Below, piece by piece: positions 5,769 through 11,118 of a stretch of 11,546 bases of DNA (its first letter is position 1; every line of letters begins with the position of its first letter). Location: the NCBI GenBank assembly GCA_005791855.1, contig SXUH01000230.1, positions 1-11,546 of the forward strand, written 5' to 3'. Source of the stretch: Bdellovibrionales bacterium (lineage in GTDB: Bacteria > Bdellovibrionota > Bacteriovoracia > Bacteriovoracales > Bacteriovoracaceae). The translations under genes and the position numbers were made by a program. Below the pieces are notes generated by a model. The model did no database searches and was not told where the DNA came from. It worked only from the letters and a program-made list of their open reading frames with translations.

Positions 5769-6497
5769 CTAGACGAGCTTCCGGAGGAAGAACTTCATCC
5801 GCTCGAGGTTATCGTCGAAGTCCTTCGGGATGAGCCCGGAGTTCCGCAGGAGGGCCGCGGCGTCCGAGCGGTCCTCTCCCAGGGCGCGGAAGAGCATCTG
5901 CTGCTTCTCGGACTGCGCCTCCAGGAGCTGGGTCACCTCGTAGAGCTTGCCCTGGTCCAGGATCCGGTCGTACTCCTTGAACACGTCCTGGACGAGGAAG
6001 TCGATGGGATCGAGGGGCTTCTTCGGCTTCACCGCTTCCTTCTTGACGTAGGCCAGGGAGATGAGGTCTTCCATCTTCTTATACTTCTCCAGCGCCGAGA
6101 GGTACTGGGCCTTGAAGACGAGCTCGTTCACCCCCCCGGTGTCCACGAGGGCTTCGTCGAGGCGGTGGAGCAAGCGGACGAGGTAGCTCACCTGGAAGGG
6201 ATTGCTCTGGAGGTACGGGAGGTTCTCGAGGACGATGGAGCTCTTGCAGGCGTCGAAGAAGGACCGCATCGCCGCCGCCTCCTCCGCCTTCGCGGAGAAG
6301 TCATCGAAGGTCAGCTCGCTGATGACGGGCTGGACGTAGACCGCGGCGATGCCGTCGACCTGCCGTTCGAAGTCCTGGAGCTCCTCCTCCGAGAAGAGGT
6401 CGTTCAGCTCCTCGTCGAAGGAGTCCTGATGAGATTTCACTAACTTCTCCAGGTTGGCCAGGGAGACGTGGGTGTAGAGGTAGAGGGTTTCTGACAT
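5769..6497 (-). CDS. Hypothetical cytosolic acidic helical protein
   Basis: I do not recognise this 242-residue protein. It has no signal peptide or membrane segment and only one cysteine. It is acidic in its first quarter (DSFDEELNDLFSEEELQDFE) and appears almost entirely alpha-helical. A Lys/Pro-rich linker, VKKEAVKPKKPLDP (about 152-165), separates two helical parts. The second contains LEAQSEKQQMLFRALGEDRSDAAALL and a basic C-terminus (RMKFFLRKLV). AAGAAGG lies 9 bases before the ATG, and a -10 element (TATAAT) lies 22 bases upstream of it. It is divergent from two small secreted-protein genes across a 103-base region. It could be a cytosolic partner or scaffold, but nothing in the sequence assigns a function. 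Confidence 0.75.
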   Translation of the reverse strand: MSETLYLYTHVSLANLEKLVKSHQDSFDEELNDLFSEEELQDFERQVDGIAAVYVQPVISELTFDDFSAKAEEAAAMRSFFDACKSSIVLENLPYLQSNPFQVSYLVRLLHRLDEALVDTGGVNELVFKAQYLSALEKYKKMEDLISLAYVKKEAVKPKKPLDPIDFLVQDVFKEYDRILDQGKLYEVTQLLEAQSEKQQMLFRALGEDRSDAAALLRNSGLIPKDFDDNLERMKFFLRKLV

Positions 6498-6519
6498 TCT
6501 TTAACACCTTCTTGTGAAA

Positions 6520-6550
6520 ATTATATAGGACCGACAGGCTTCCTATCTTC
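6520..6550. promoter_or_regulatory. Back-to-back TCCTAT promoter motifs between divergent genes
   Basis: Minus strand reads TCCTATATAAT (6530-6520) toward the gene at 6497, and plus strand reads TCCTATCTTC (6541-6550) toward the gene at 6601. They form ATAGGA-N10-TCCTAT, so this is either two opposed -10 elements 10 bases apart or an operator palindrome overlapping them. No -35 boxes are visible. The two promoters are close enough to compete for polymerase. Confidence 0.5.
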
Positions 6551-6600
6551 AGTTATTTTTGCTAGAAAAAAAACACCCTTCTCACAGGATCGTGCAAAAA

Positions 6601-6927
6601 ATGAAGTTCAAGCTCCTCTTGGCCCTCTCCCTCGCTTCGGCGAAAGCCTCGGCGTCCGAGCTCGTCCAGTGCGAGATCCGCTACGTCGACCAGGCGGGCT
6701 TCTCGAACCTCTCGGGATCCTACCACGAGGTCGGCCAGTTCACCGTCCAGGACTGCGCGAAGGAAGCCTCCCGGGTGAAGACCGAGCTCGCGGTTCCGGT
6801 CTCCTTCGAGTTCACCCACTACACCCAGTCGGCGAACATCCACACCCCCGGCTCCGGCTTCAAGCTCTCCGCGACCTTCGACGAAGGGAAGCGGTCCGCG
6901 CCGAAGCTCATCTACACGGAATTCTAG
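6601..6927 (+). CDS. Small exported protein of unknown function
   Basis: The start is ATG 6601, preceded by AGGAT at about 10 bases. The in-frame TTG at 6559 would put a non-signal peptide in front and has no ribosome-binding site. The 108-residue product has a short Sec signal peptide (MKFKLLLALSLASAKASA), leaving a mature domain of about 90 residues. That domain holds two cysteines (VQCEIRY and VQDCAKE), consistent with one disulfide in an oxidising compartment. Alternating hydrophobic/polar stretches (VPVSFEFTHYT, FKLSATFDE) suggest a beta-rich fold. I recognise no family. Its stop codon is directly followed by the ATG of the next gene (TAGATG), so the two form a transcript and probably a translationally coupled pair. 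Confidence 0.75.
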   Translation: MKFKLLLALSLASAKASASELVQCEIRYVDQAGFSNLSGSYHEVGQFTVQDCAKEASRVKTELAVPVSFEFTHYTQSANIHTPGSGFKLSATFDEGKRSAPKLIYTEF

Positions 6928-7170
6928 ATGCGCCTCCTCCTCGCCCTCGTCCTCGTCTTCCTGACCCTGAAGACGTTCTCCCAGAACCTCAGTCAGGAAG
7001 AGCAGCGGAAGCTCCTGGAGGAAGTGAAGCTGCTGCGGGAGAAGGTGAAGGCCCTGGAAGGGAGGTCCGAGGGGACCGTCCCCCCGGACCTGATGAAGAC
7101 TCTGCAGAAGGGTCTCAAGCACCAGCAGGACCAGCAGCGGGCCCTCGACGAGCTCGAGAAGGAAGACTAG
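6928..7170 (+). CDS. Small exported coiled-coil protein
   Basis: The 80-residue product has a Sec signal peptide (MRLLLALVLVFLTLKTFSQ) and a mature part of about 60 residues. That part is nearly all helix-forming and highly charged: heptad-like QRKLLEEVKLLREKVKALEG (residues 26-45), a short PP break, then KTLQKGLKHQQDQQRALDEL. It would form a coiled coil or helical hairpin and may oligomerise or bind its operon partner. There is no cysteine and no lipobox. The ATG abuts the previous stop with no separate strong ribosome-binding site, which points to coupled translation. A large hairpin starts at its stop codon. No family recognised. Confidence 0.72.
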   Translation: MRLLLALVLVFLTLKTFSQNLSQEEQRKLLEEVKLLREKVKALEGRSEGTVPPDLMKTLQKGLKHQQDQQRALDELEKED

Positions 7171-7200
7171 GGGAAAGCCGCCGCGCGGGCGGCCTTCCCC
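7170..7200. terminator. Strong GC-rich hairpin between convergent transcription units
   Basis: GGGGAA (7170-7175) and GCCGCC (7177-7182) pair with GGCGGC (7188-7193) and TTCCCC (7195-7200), with one internal mismatch and a 5-base loop. It lies between the plus gene ending at 7170 and the minus gene ending at 7208, so it probably marks the 3' end of both mRNAs. There is no T-run on either side, so termination would be non-canonical or protein-assisted. Confidence 0.65.
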
Positions 7201-7207
7201 CCGGACC

Positions 7208-7552
7208 TTAGTTCCCGAGGATGAGCGTGGCCTTCACGTCTTCCTTGAGGATGTACCCGCCGTTCACCCGCAGGGACTCGATGTTCCCGACGGTCTCGGC
7301 GCCCTGGAAGGAGACGGCTTCGATCTCGTTCTTGAAGATCGCGCTCTTCTCGGTGAAGATCACCCGGACCTTCGAGAAGGCGACGGCGCGGCCATGGCCC
7401 GTGTTCTCTCCCGGCATGAGCCTCGCCCCCTGCTGCTCCAGGGCCGCGAGGGAGGTGTTCTTCGCGCGGAGGAGGCCGTCGACCTCGGACCTCGTCAGGG
7501 CGAAGGCGTGGGTGGAGAGGAGGACGATGAGGAGGGCGAGCAGGCTTTTCAT
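7208..7552 (-). CDS. Small exported protein coupled to the TIGR02147-type regulator
   Basis: The 114-residue product has a Sec signal peptide (MKSLLALLIVLLSTHAFA). The mature part starts with a helix, LTRSEVDGLLRAKNTSLAALEQQGARL. A beta-rich half follows (VAFSKVRVIFTEKSAIFK, EAVSFQG, SLRVNGGYILKEDVKATLIL). There are no cysteines and no recognised family. Its ATG overlaps the TGA of the upstream regulator in ATGA (7552-7549), and AGGAG precedes it by 7 bases inside the regulator gene, so both proteins are made from one mRNA. That arrangement suggests the regulator controls, or responds to, envelope functions involving this protein. Confidence 0.78.
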   Translation of the reverse strand: MKSLLALLIVLLSTHAFALTRSEVDGLLRAKNTSLAALEQQGARLMPGENTGHGRAVAFSKVRVIFTEKSAIFKNEIEAVSFQGAETVGNIESLRVNGGYILKEDVKATLILGN

Positions 7553-8331
7553 TGGAAGTCTCCTGGACTTGTTTCAGAGAGCATGGTCTCTGAGAGGTTA
7601 ATGGTGAAGTACGGTATGGGACCCAGACTCTCTGGCTTGTTCATGATCTCGCTGATCTTCTTCACGCACTCGCGCTGGAGGAGCTTGATCTCCTTGATGG
7701 CGTCGAAGGTTAGGGCTTCGCTCAGGCTGAAGAAGGAGTTCCGCCCCAGGGCCATCGTCTGGGGCTTGTAGAACCGCACCAGCGCCGGAAGGTGCGAGGC
7801 CGCGATCTGGACGTCCAGGGAGAAGTTCTTCTCCCGGGCGTGGAGGCGGCCATCGGACTCCTGCAGGAGACCGGCGGCGAGCATCTCCTCGGCGCGCTTC
7901 TTCCCGTGGCTCCCGAAGTTCTCCACGACGGACCGGAGGTCGGTCCCGTTGTGGTTCGCCGCGAGCTTGTAGATGAGGTACTTCGTCTCGTCCCGGAGCT
8001 CGACGTTGAGCTCGGGGTTGTAGGACCGGGTCTCGGAGGAGAAGATGAAGTTCCCGAAGTGCCGGTGGAGGAACTCGGCCACGCAGGCGTCGACCTTGCT
8101 GAGGAGGAGCTTCAGGTTCTTCTCCCGGAGGATGTAGCTCACGAGGTTGAGCACCGAGTGCGGAGCGATCTCGTTCTTCTGCTGGCCGCTCATGAGCCGC
8201 CGGAGGGAGGTGACCGGGACGTTCGACCTCTGCGCCAGGGCGTTCAGGGTGAGCTGGGGGTTCTTCCCCAGGTAGGCGGCGATCATGTCTTGAAGGCTCT
8301 GGAGGAGTTCATTTTCTTGAGTCACCTGCAT
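7549..8331 (-). CDS. TIGR02147/DUF4423-type transcriptional regulator
   Basis: The 260-residue protein has an N-terminal helix-turn-helix-like segment, TLNALAQRSNVPVTSLRRLM (about 25-44), followed by helices. Its C-terminal half is built like the DUF4423 region of TIGR02147 proteins, ending with EALTFDAIKEIKLLQRECVKKISEIMNK followed by a terminal strand (YFTINLSE) where the family has VYQLNIQLFPL. These proteins are abundant in Bdellovibrionota and Fibrobacteres and are thought to be DNA-binding regulators. The N-terminus here differs somewhat from the standard YREFLRDYY opening, so it is a divergent member. AAGGGGG lies 5 bases before the ATG and sits in one arm of a 9-bp stem. A TATACT -10 element lies 45 bases upstream. 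It leads an operon with the small exported protein at 7208-7552. Confidence 0.7.
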   Translation of the reverse strand: MQVTQENELLQSLQDMIAAYLGKNPQLTLNALAQRSNVPVTSLRRLMSGQQKNEIAPHSVLNLVSYILREKNLKLLLSKVDACVAEFLHRHFGNFIFSSETRSYNPELNVELRDETKYLIYKLAANHNGTDLRSVVENFGSHGKKRAEEMLAAGLLQESDGRLHAREKNFSLDVQIAASHLPALVRFYKPQTMALGRNSFFSLSEALTFDAIKEIKLLQRECVKKISEIMNKPESLGPIPYFTINLSETMLSETSPGDFQ

Positions 8332-8333
8332 CG

Positions 8334-8369
8334 GACCCCCTTCACTACCTAGTCATAGCAAAGGAGGTC
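8334..8369 (-). promoter_or_regulatory. Shine-Dalgarno-sequestering stem in the TIGR02147-type gene leader
   Basis: Minus strand GACCTCCTT (8369-8361) pairs with AAGGGGGTC (8342-8334): nine base pairs including one G-U, with an 18-base loop. The second arm is the ribosome-binding site of the gene starting at 8331. The first arm lies at the start of the predicted transcript. The loop contains a tiny ATG ACT AGG TAG frame, which may be chance. Confidence 0.55.
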
Positions 8370-8375
8370 TAGTTG

Positions 8376-8385
8376 AGTATAGGAC
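8376..8385 (-). promoter_or_regulatory. TCCTATAC-type promoter of the TIGR02147-type gene
   Basis: Minus strand GTCCTATACT (8385-8376) holds TATACT, five of six matches to the -10 consensus, with no -35 box at 17 bases. Transcription would start near 8369, at the first base of the anti-Shine-Dalgarno arm. It lies 20 bases past the stop of the upstream gene. Confidence 0.5.
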
Positions 8386-8405
8386 TACGGCTTCGCTGAC
8401 AGTTT

Positions 8406-9155
8406 TTAGAAGGTATCCGGGGCCATTTTGATCCTTCTCGGTGGCAGAGAGGGACCGAGGTGCGGACTCCCGCAGCGGCTCACGCGGACCACGAACTTCA
8501 GCATTCCAGCCACATCCGCCGAGTCCACTGTAATAAGTCCACGCTTCGAAAGATCCTGGTTGATAATCTCCGCGGTCATGTGGTTCCGCAGCTGGAACCG
8601 GATGGCCTTGGCGCTGCCCATGGAGCACCCGGAGCGGAGCTGGACCACCCTGACGTTACTCTCGGCCCAGCTATCGTCCACGGCCCGGCCGCTCGAGTTC
8701 CAGCTCTTCTGGATCACCGGCGTCGGGTTCGCCGACCGCGAGAGGCCCTCGTACCCCAGGAGGATGGTCGAGAAGAGGCCCTGGATCCCCGGATCGAAGA
8801 CCGTCGCTCCGCGGGCCTGGTAGCTGATCTCCAGGGTGTCTGCCTTGAAGCCCTGGGGAATCTGGGCGTCGAAGCTCAGGTTACAGCTCTTCTGATTGAT
8901 GTGCGGAACGTTCGTGTGCGCCCTCCTCCGGCGCCCCTCCGGAACCGTTGGCCTCTGCGAGGTCGCTTCGTAGTTGGGAACTTCCAGCCGGAACTCGTCG
9001 AAGAGGAAGGAGATCGCGGAGCCGTCCGGGACGGCGACGGTGCTGACGGTTCCCTCGAGGCAGCCGGTTCCGTTGTAGGCGACCTGGTCGAACCGCACCT
9101 GGGCGAGGGAGGCGGTGGAGATGGCGAGAAGGGCGACGGTGGTGATGAGTTTCAT
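8406..9155 (-). CDS. Exported DUF4360-family protein, variant with Arg-rich insert and C-terminal tail
   Basis: The 249-residue product has a signal peptide (MKLITTVALLAISTASLA) and the DUF4360 layout: YNGTGCLEGTVSTVAVPDGSAISFLFDEF, then NQKSCNLSFDAQIPQGF, LEISYQARGA and the terminal ITVDSADVAGMLKFVVRVSRC. Cysteines 32, 91, 177 and 228 match the four in the divergent paralogue at 9392-9997, suggesting two disulfides. It has about 19 extra residues between the first two cysteines, including EGRRRRAH, and a 21-residue tail after the last cysteine where the paralogue ends after one more residue. DUF4360 proteins are secreted proteins of unknown function found in bacteria and fungi. The ribosome-binding site is AAAGGAG at 7 bases, and the predicted leader is almost entirely purine. 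Confidence 0.82.
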   Translation of the reverse strand: MKLITTVALLAISTASLAQVRFDQVAYNGTGCLEGTVSTVAVPDGSAISFLFDEFRLEVPNYEATSQRPTVPEGRRRRAHTNVPHINQKSCNLSFDAQIPQGFKADTLEISYQARGATVFDPGIQGLFSTILLGYEGLSRSANPTPVIQKSWNSSGRAVDDSWAESNVRVVQLRSGCSMGSAKAIRFQLRNHMTAEIINQDLSKRGLITVDSADVAGMLKFVVRVSRCGSPHLGPSLPPRRIKMAPDTF

Positions 9156-9197
9156 GCTGGACTCCTTTCTTCCTTCTTATCCCTTCCACTCTTCTTA

Positions 9198-9207
9198 CGT
9201 ATAGGAA
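9198..9207 (-). promoter_or_regulatory. TCCTATAC-type promoter of the minus-strand DUF4360 gene
   Basis: Minus strand TTCCTATACG (9207-9198) resembles the other -10 motifs here. Transcription from near 9191 would give a leader of about 36 bases, almost all A and G, running into the AAAGGAG ribosome-binding site. No -35 box is visible. Confidence 0.45.
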
Positions 9208-9226
9208 GAAGGGCCGGCGTGAAACC

Positions 9227-9281
9227 TTTGTCGCCCAGGTGGTCCATCGGCCGGACCGGGGAAGACCAGGTGGGCGACAAA
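9227..9281. repeat. 18-bp imperfect inverted repeat between divergent DUF4360 genes
   Basis: The left arm (9227-9244, TTTGTCGCCCAGGTGGTC) and right arm (9264-9281, GACCAGGTGGGCGACAAA) pair at 16 of 18 positions. The two mismatches are in the middle, because both arms carry CCAGGTGG in the same direction. It lies upstream of both divergent genes, outside any coding region, and could be an operator, a DNA cruciform or a looping site. Confidence 0.7.
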
Positions 9282-9323
9282 CTCTTCCCACCGGCGGATT
9301 CCGGCTTCACAGCTGCCGAGCTC

Positions 9324-9369
9324 CCCGGTTAAGTTGGGCGTAGGAACAACCGGGCGAGGTCGCCCCAAC
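9324..9369 (+). promoter_or_regulatory. Overlapping inverted repeats in the leader region of the plus-strand DUF4360 gene
   Basis: CCCGGTT (9324-9330) pairs with AACCGGG (9348-9354). GTTGGGCG (9333-9340) pairs with CGCCCCAAC (9361-9369), with one bulged C. Their order gives H-type pseudoknot topology. A third local hairpin, GGGCG-AGGT-CGCCC (9352-9365), competes with both. The structure ends 8 bases before the AAAGGAG ribosome-binding site. No convincing promoter was seen; TTCACA (9306) and TTAAGT (9329), 17 bases apart, form only a weak candidate. Confidence 0.45.
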
Positions 9370-9391
9370 AATGCATGAAAGGAGAACTTCA

Positions 9392-9997
9392 ATGCTTAAG
9401 CTCGTAACGAAACTCTCGACTCTCTCAGTGATGATGCTCAGCCTCGGCGCCTTCGCCCAGTCTGATATTTCCCTCGGCGAACCGGTCACCGGAGGGAACG
9501 GCTGCCCGGCCGGCTCCGCCTCCGCGACCCTCTCCCCGGACGGGAAGGCCCTCTCCATCATCTTCGACCAGTTCATCGCCGAAGCCGGCCCCGCCTCAGG
9601 CCGGACCGTGGACCGGAAGAGCTGTAACATCGCCGTGCCGGTCCACGTCCCCGGCGGCTTCAGCATCTCCGTGGTCGCCGTCGACTACCGAGGCTTCGTG
9701 TCCCTCCCGTCCTCCAGCGCCTCGGCCCGGATGCAGGCCGAGTACTTCTTCGCCGGGATGATGGGTCCCCGCTTCGTGAAGGACTTCCGCGGGAGGATGG
9801 ACCAGGACTACCTCTTCACCAACCAGCTCGGCCTCCAGGCCGCGGTCTGGTCTCCGTGTGGAGCGGACGTGAACCTTCGGGTGAACGCCAGCATGCTCGT
9901 GAAGAACTCCGGACATCAGGATGCCATGGCCACGGTGGACTCTGCTGACATCAACGCGGGAATCATCTACCAGATTCAGACTCGACGCTGCAGATAA
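9392..9997 (+). CDS. Exported DUF4360-family protein
   Basis: The start is ATG 9392, with AAAGGAG (9378-9384) 7 bases upstream. The in-frame ATG at 9371 precedes that site and adds a charged peptide, so it is rejected. The 201-residue product has a signal peptide (MLKLVTKLSTLSVMMLSLGAFA) and then a standard DUF4360 domain: GGNGCPAGSASATLSPDGKALSIIFDQF, DRKSCNIAVPVHVPGGFSISVVAVDYRG, AVWSPCG and TVDSADINAGIIYQIQTRRC. Cysteines 38, 78, 156 and 200 are the four family cysteines. Length and ending fit the family well, so this copy is the more typical of the two paralogues, which are divergent and share no long nucleotide identity that I can see. Function unknown; the product is probably periplasmic, surface or released. 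The gene ends at a strong terminator. Confidence 0.9.
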   Translation: MLKLVTKLSTLSVMMLSLGAFAQSDISLGEPVTGGNGCPAGSASATLSPDGKALSIIFDQFIAEAGPASGRTVDRKSCNIAVPVHVPGGFSISVVAVDYRGFVSLPSSSASARMQAEYFFAGMMGPRFVKDFRGRMDQDYLFTNQLGLQAAVWSPCGADVNLRVNASMLVKNSGHQDAMATVDSADINAGIIYQIQTRRCR

Positions 9998-10018
9998 CCC
10001 GGCGTGCTCTGCCTGGAC

Positions 10019-10055
10019 AAAAAAAAAGCCACCCTCGCGGGTGGCTTTCTTTTTT
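10019..10055. terminator. Bidirectional intrinsic terminator
   Basis: AAAGCCACCC (10025-10034), loop TCGC, and GGGTGGCTTT (10039-10048) form a perfect 10-bp stem. A further T-rich run (CTTTTTT) follows on plus, and the run of A before the stem gives a T-run on minus. It serves both the DUF4360 gene ending at 9997 and the convergent gene ending at 10058. Confidence 0.95.
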
Positions 10056-10057
10056 AA

Positions 10058-10963
10058 TTACATCGGTCTTCCGTCTTCCCATGGCTGGAAGCGGTCGTAG
10101 GTCACGTAGGTCTTGTTCTCGCACCGGACTTCGTAGTAGACCCGGTCGGTGTTCCGTCCGCGCTCAGAGTAGCGCGTGCTGATACACTCCCGCTTCTCGA
10201 CGATCACCCGTCGCTCCTCTCCCACGTAGTGGTCTCGGCACGTCGTGATCCGGTGCGGAGGCTGGATGTCCGAGTCGATCATGTCGACGAGGCCCCAGGT
10301 CGCGAGGACGACACCGCCGATGGCCACACCGGTTCCGATGTTCCTCACGGTTTCGTTCCGGCTCTGCCCAAGGACGATCCCGCCGACAATCGCGCCGATG
10401 CCAACCACGGTGCGCGTGCGGCCCTGATCATACTGCTTCTGCTTCGCGGCCGTCCAGCGGGACCGGGACCGGTCGTAGTACTCCGTCGTACACTGGGTAT
10501 CGTAGACCGGTGTGCTCTCGACCACGGTGTTGGTCACGACGGTGCTCCGGTCTCTCTCGATCGTCGGCCGGGGCCGTGGGGAGTAGTTCCGGAACTCGCC
10601 GCGCCCGTAGGCGTCCTGGGTGACTTCGCACTGGTTCTCGACCCGGCGGCGGAGGTAATCACAGTTAAACGCTCTCCGGTTGTAGGTGATCCGAGCGGAG
10701 AGGTCGAGGCAGGTGAGCCGGAGCCGGCGCTCGCCCCGGAACTCGCTACACTCGACGGCGTAGCCCCCGTCACGGAACGAGCGATCCACGAACCTGCTCA
10801 GGAACTCGCAGTCGCGCTGGTCCTGGTAGTTCGAGAAGATCTCGCAGTTGAAGAGCGGGACGTTGTTCCGGCGAGACAGGTCCACGTTCTGGGTGTACTG
10901 GGCCTGGGCGGACATGATGGAAAACAGGGATGCGATAATCCACAGTAGTTGTGGCTTCCTCAT
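10058..10963 (-). CDS. Exported cysteine-rich protein with a glycine-zipper segment
   Basis: No named family recognised. The 301-residue product has a signal peptide (MRKPQLLWIIASLFSIMSAQAQ) and ten cysteines, all in the mature part (40, 52, 72, 85, 101, 112, 158, 242, 260, 281). This allows five disulfides and implies an oxidising location. Residues 38-115 form a repeated-looking cysteine domain (LFNCEIF...FNCDYLRRR). The middle is Arg/Pro/Tyr-rich. Residues about 186-226 are a glycine-zipper hairpin of two hydrophobic stretches (VVGIGAIVGGIVLGQS, GTGVAIGGVVLATWGLV) around a polar turn, as in outer-membrane-associated glycine-zipper proteins. The last ~70 residues are Arg/Tyr/Val-rich with three cysteines. 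AGGAGG lies 5 bases before the ATG, and the gene ends at a strong terminator. Probably an envelope structural protein. Confidence 0.8.
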   Translation of the reverse strand: MRKPQLLWIIASLFSIMSAQAQYTQNVDLSRRNNVPLFNCEIFSNYQDQRDCEFLSRFVDRSFRDGGYAVECSEFRGERRLRLTCLDLSARITYNRRAFNCDYLRRRVENQCEVTQDAYGRGEFRNYSPRPRPTIERDRSTVVTNTVVESTPVYDTQCTTEYYDRSRSRWTAAKQKQYDQGRTRTVVGIGAIVGGIVLGQSRNETVRNIGTGVAIGGVVLATWGLVDMIDSDIQPPHRITTCRDHYVGEERRVIVEKRECISTRYSERGRNTDRVYYEVRCENKTYVTYDRFQPWEDGRPM

Positions 10964-10995
10964 ACGATCCTCCTGGATGTGTTGATTACCAAAAA

Positions 10996-11042
10996 AGTAT
11001 AGGAGGAAGCCGGGCCCGGGTGGGAAGGCGCTGTAAACTTTA
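10996..11042 (-). promoter_or_regulatory. Promoter with TATACT and upstream TAAAGTTTA box for the cysteine-rich gene
   Basis: Minus strand CTCCTATACT ends with TATACT at 11001-10996. TAAAGTTTA lies at 11042-11034, 32 bases upstream of it. No -35 box lies between, so the upstream box may be an activator site. The palindromic 9-mer also overlaps the plus-strand TATAAT of the divergent gene, so one factor bound there could affect both. Confidence 0.45.
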
Positions 11043-11046
11043 TAAT
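11041..11046 (+). promoter_or_regulatory. Candidate -10 (TATAAT) of the outer-membrane protein gene
   Basis: A perfect TATAAT lies 72 bases before the ATG at 11119, without a -35 box at 17 bases. An alternative, GTGACG (11084) with TTTAAT (11107) 17 bases later, would start transcription at the ATG itself. That would fit the lack of a good ribosome-binding site, and the two cannot be separated by eye. Confidence 0.35.
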
Positions 11047-11118
11047 GGTGACTAAACCTTTTGCAGACTTAGCCGCGAGCGCCGTGACGGGGCCCCGGAG
11101 ATCGTCTTTAATAAGAAC

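Noticed and set aside
6559..6600. TTG start at 6559 for the small exported protein
   Set aside because: It has no ribosome-binding site and would precede the signal peptide with a charged peptide; ATG 6601 begins a normal signal peptide.
8460..9332. 290-codon plus frame opposite the DUF4360 variant
   Set aside because: It has no signal peptide or family pattern, and the minus frame matches DUF4360 with all four cysteines.
9371..9391. ATG 9371 as start of the plus-strand DUF4360 gene
   Set aside because: The ribosome-binding site AAAGGAG (9378-9384) lies downstream of it and is correctly spaced for ATG 9392.
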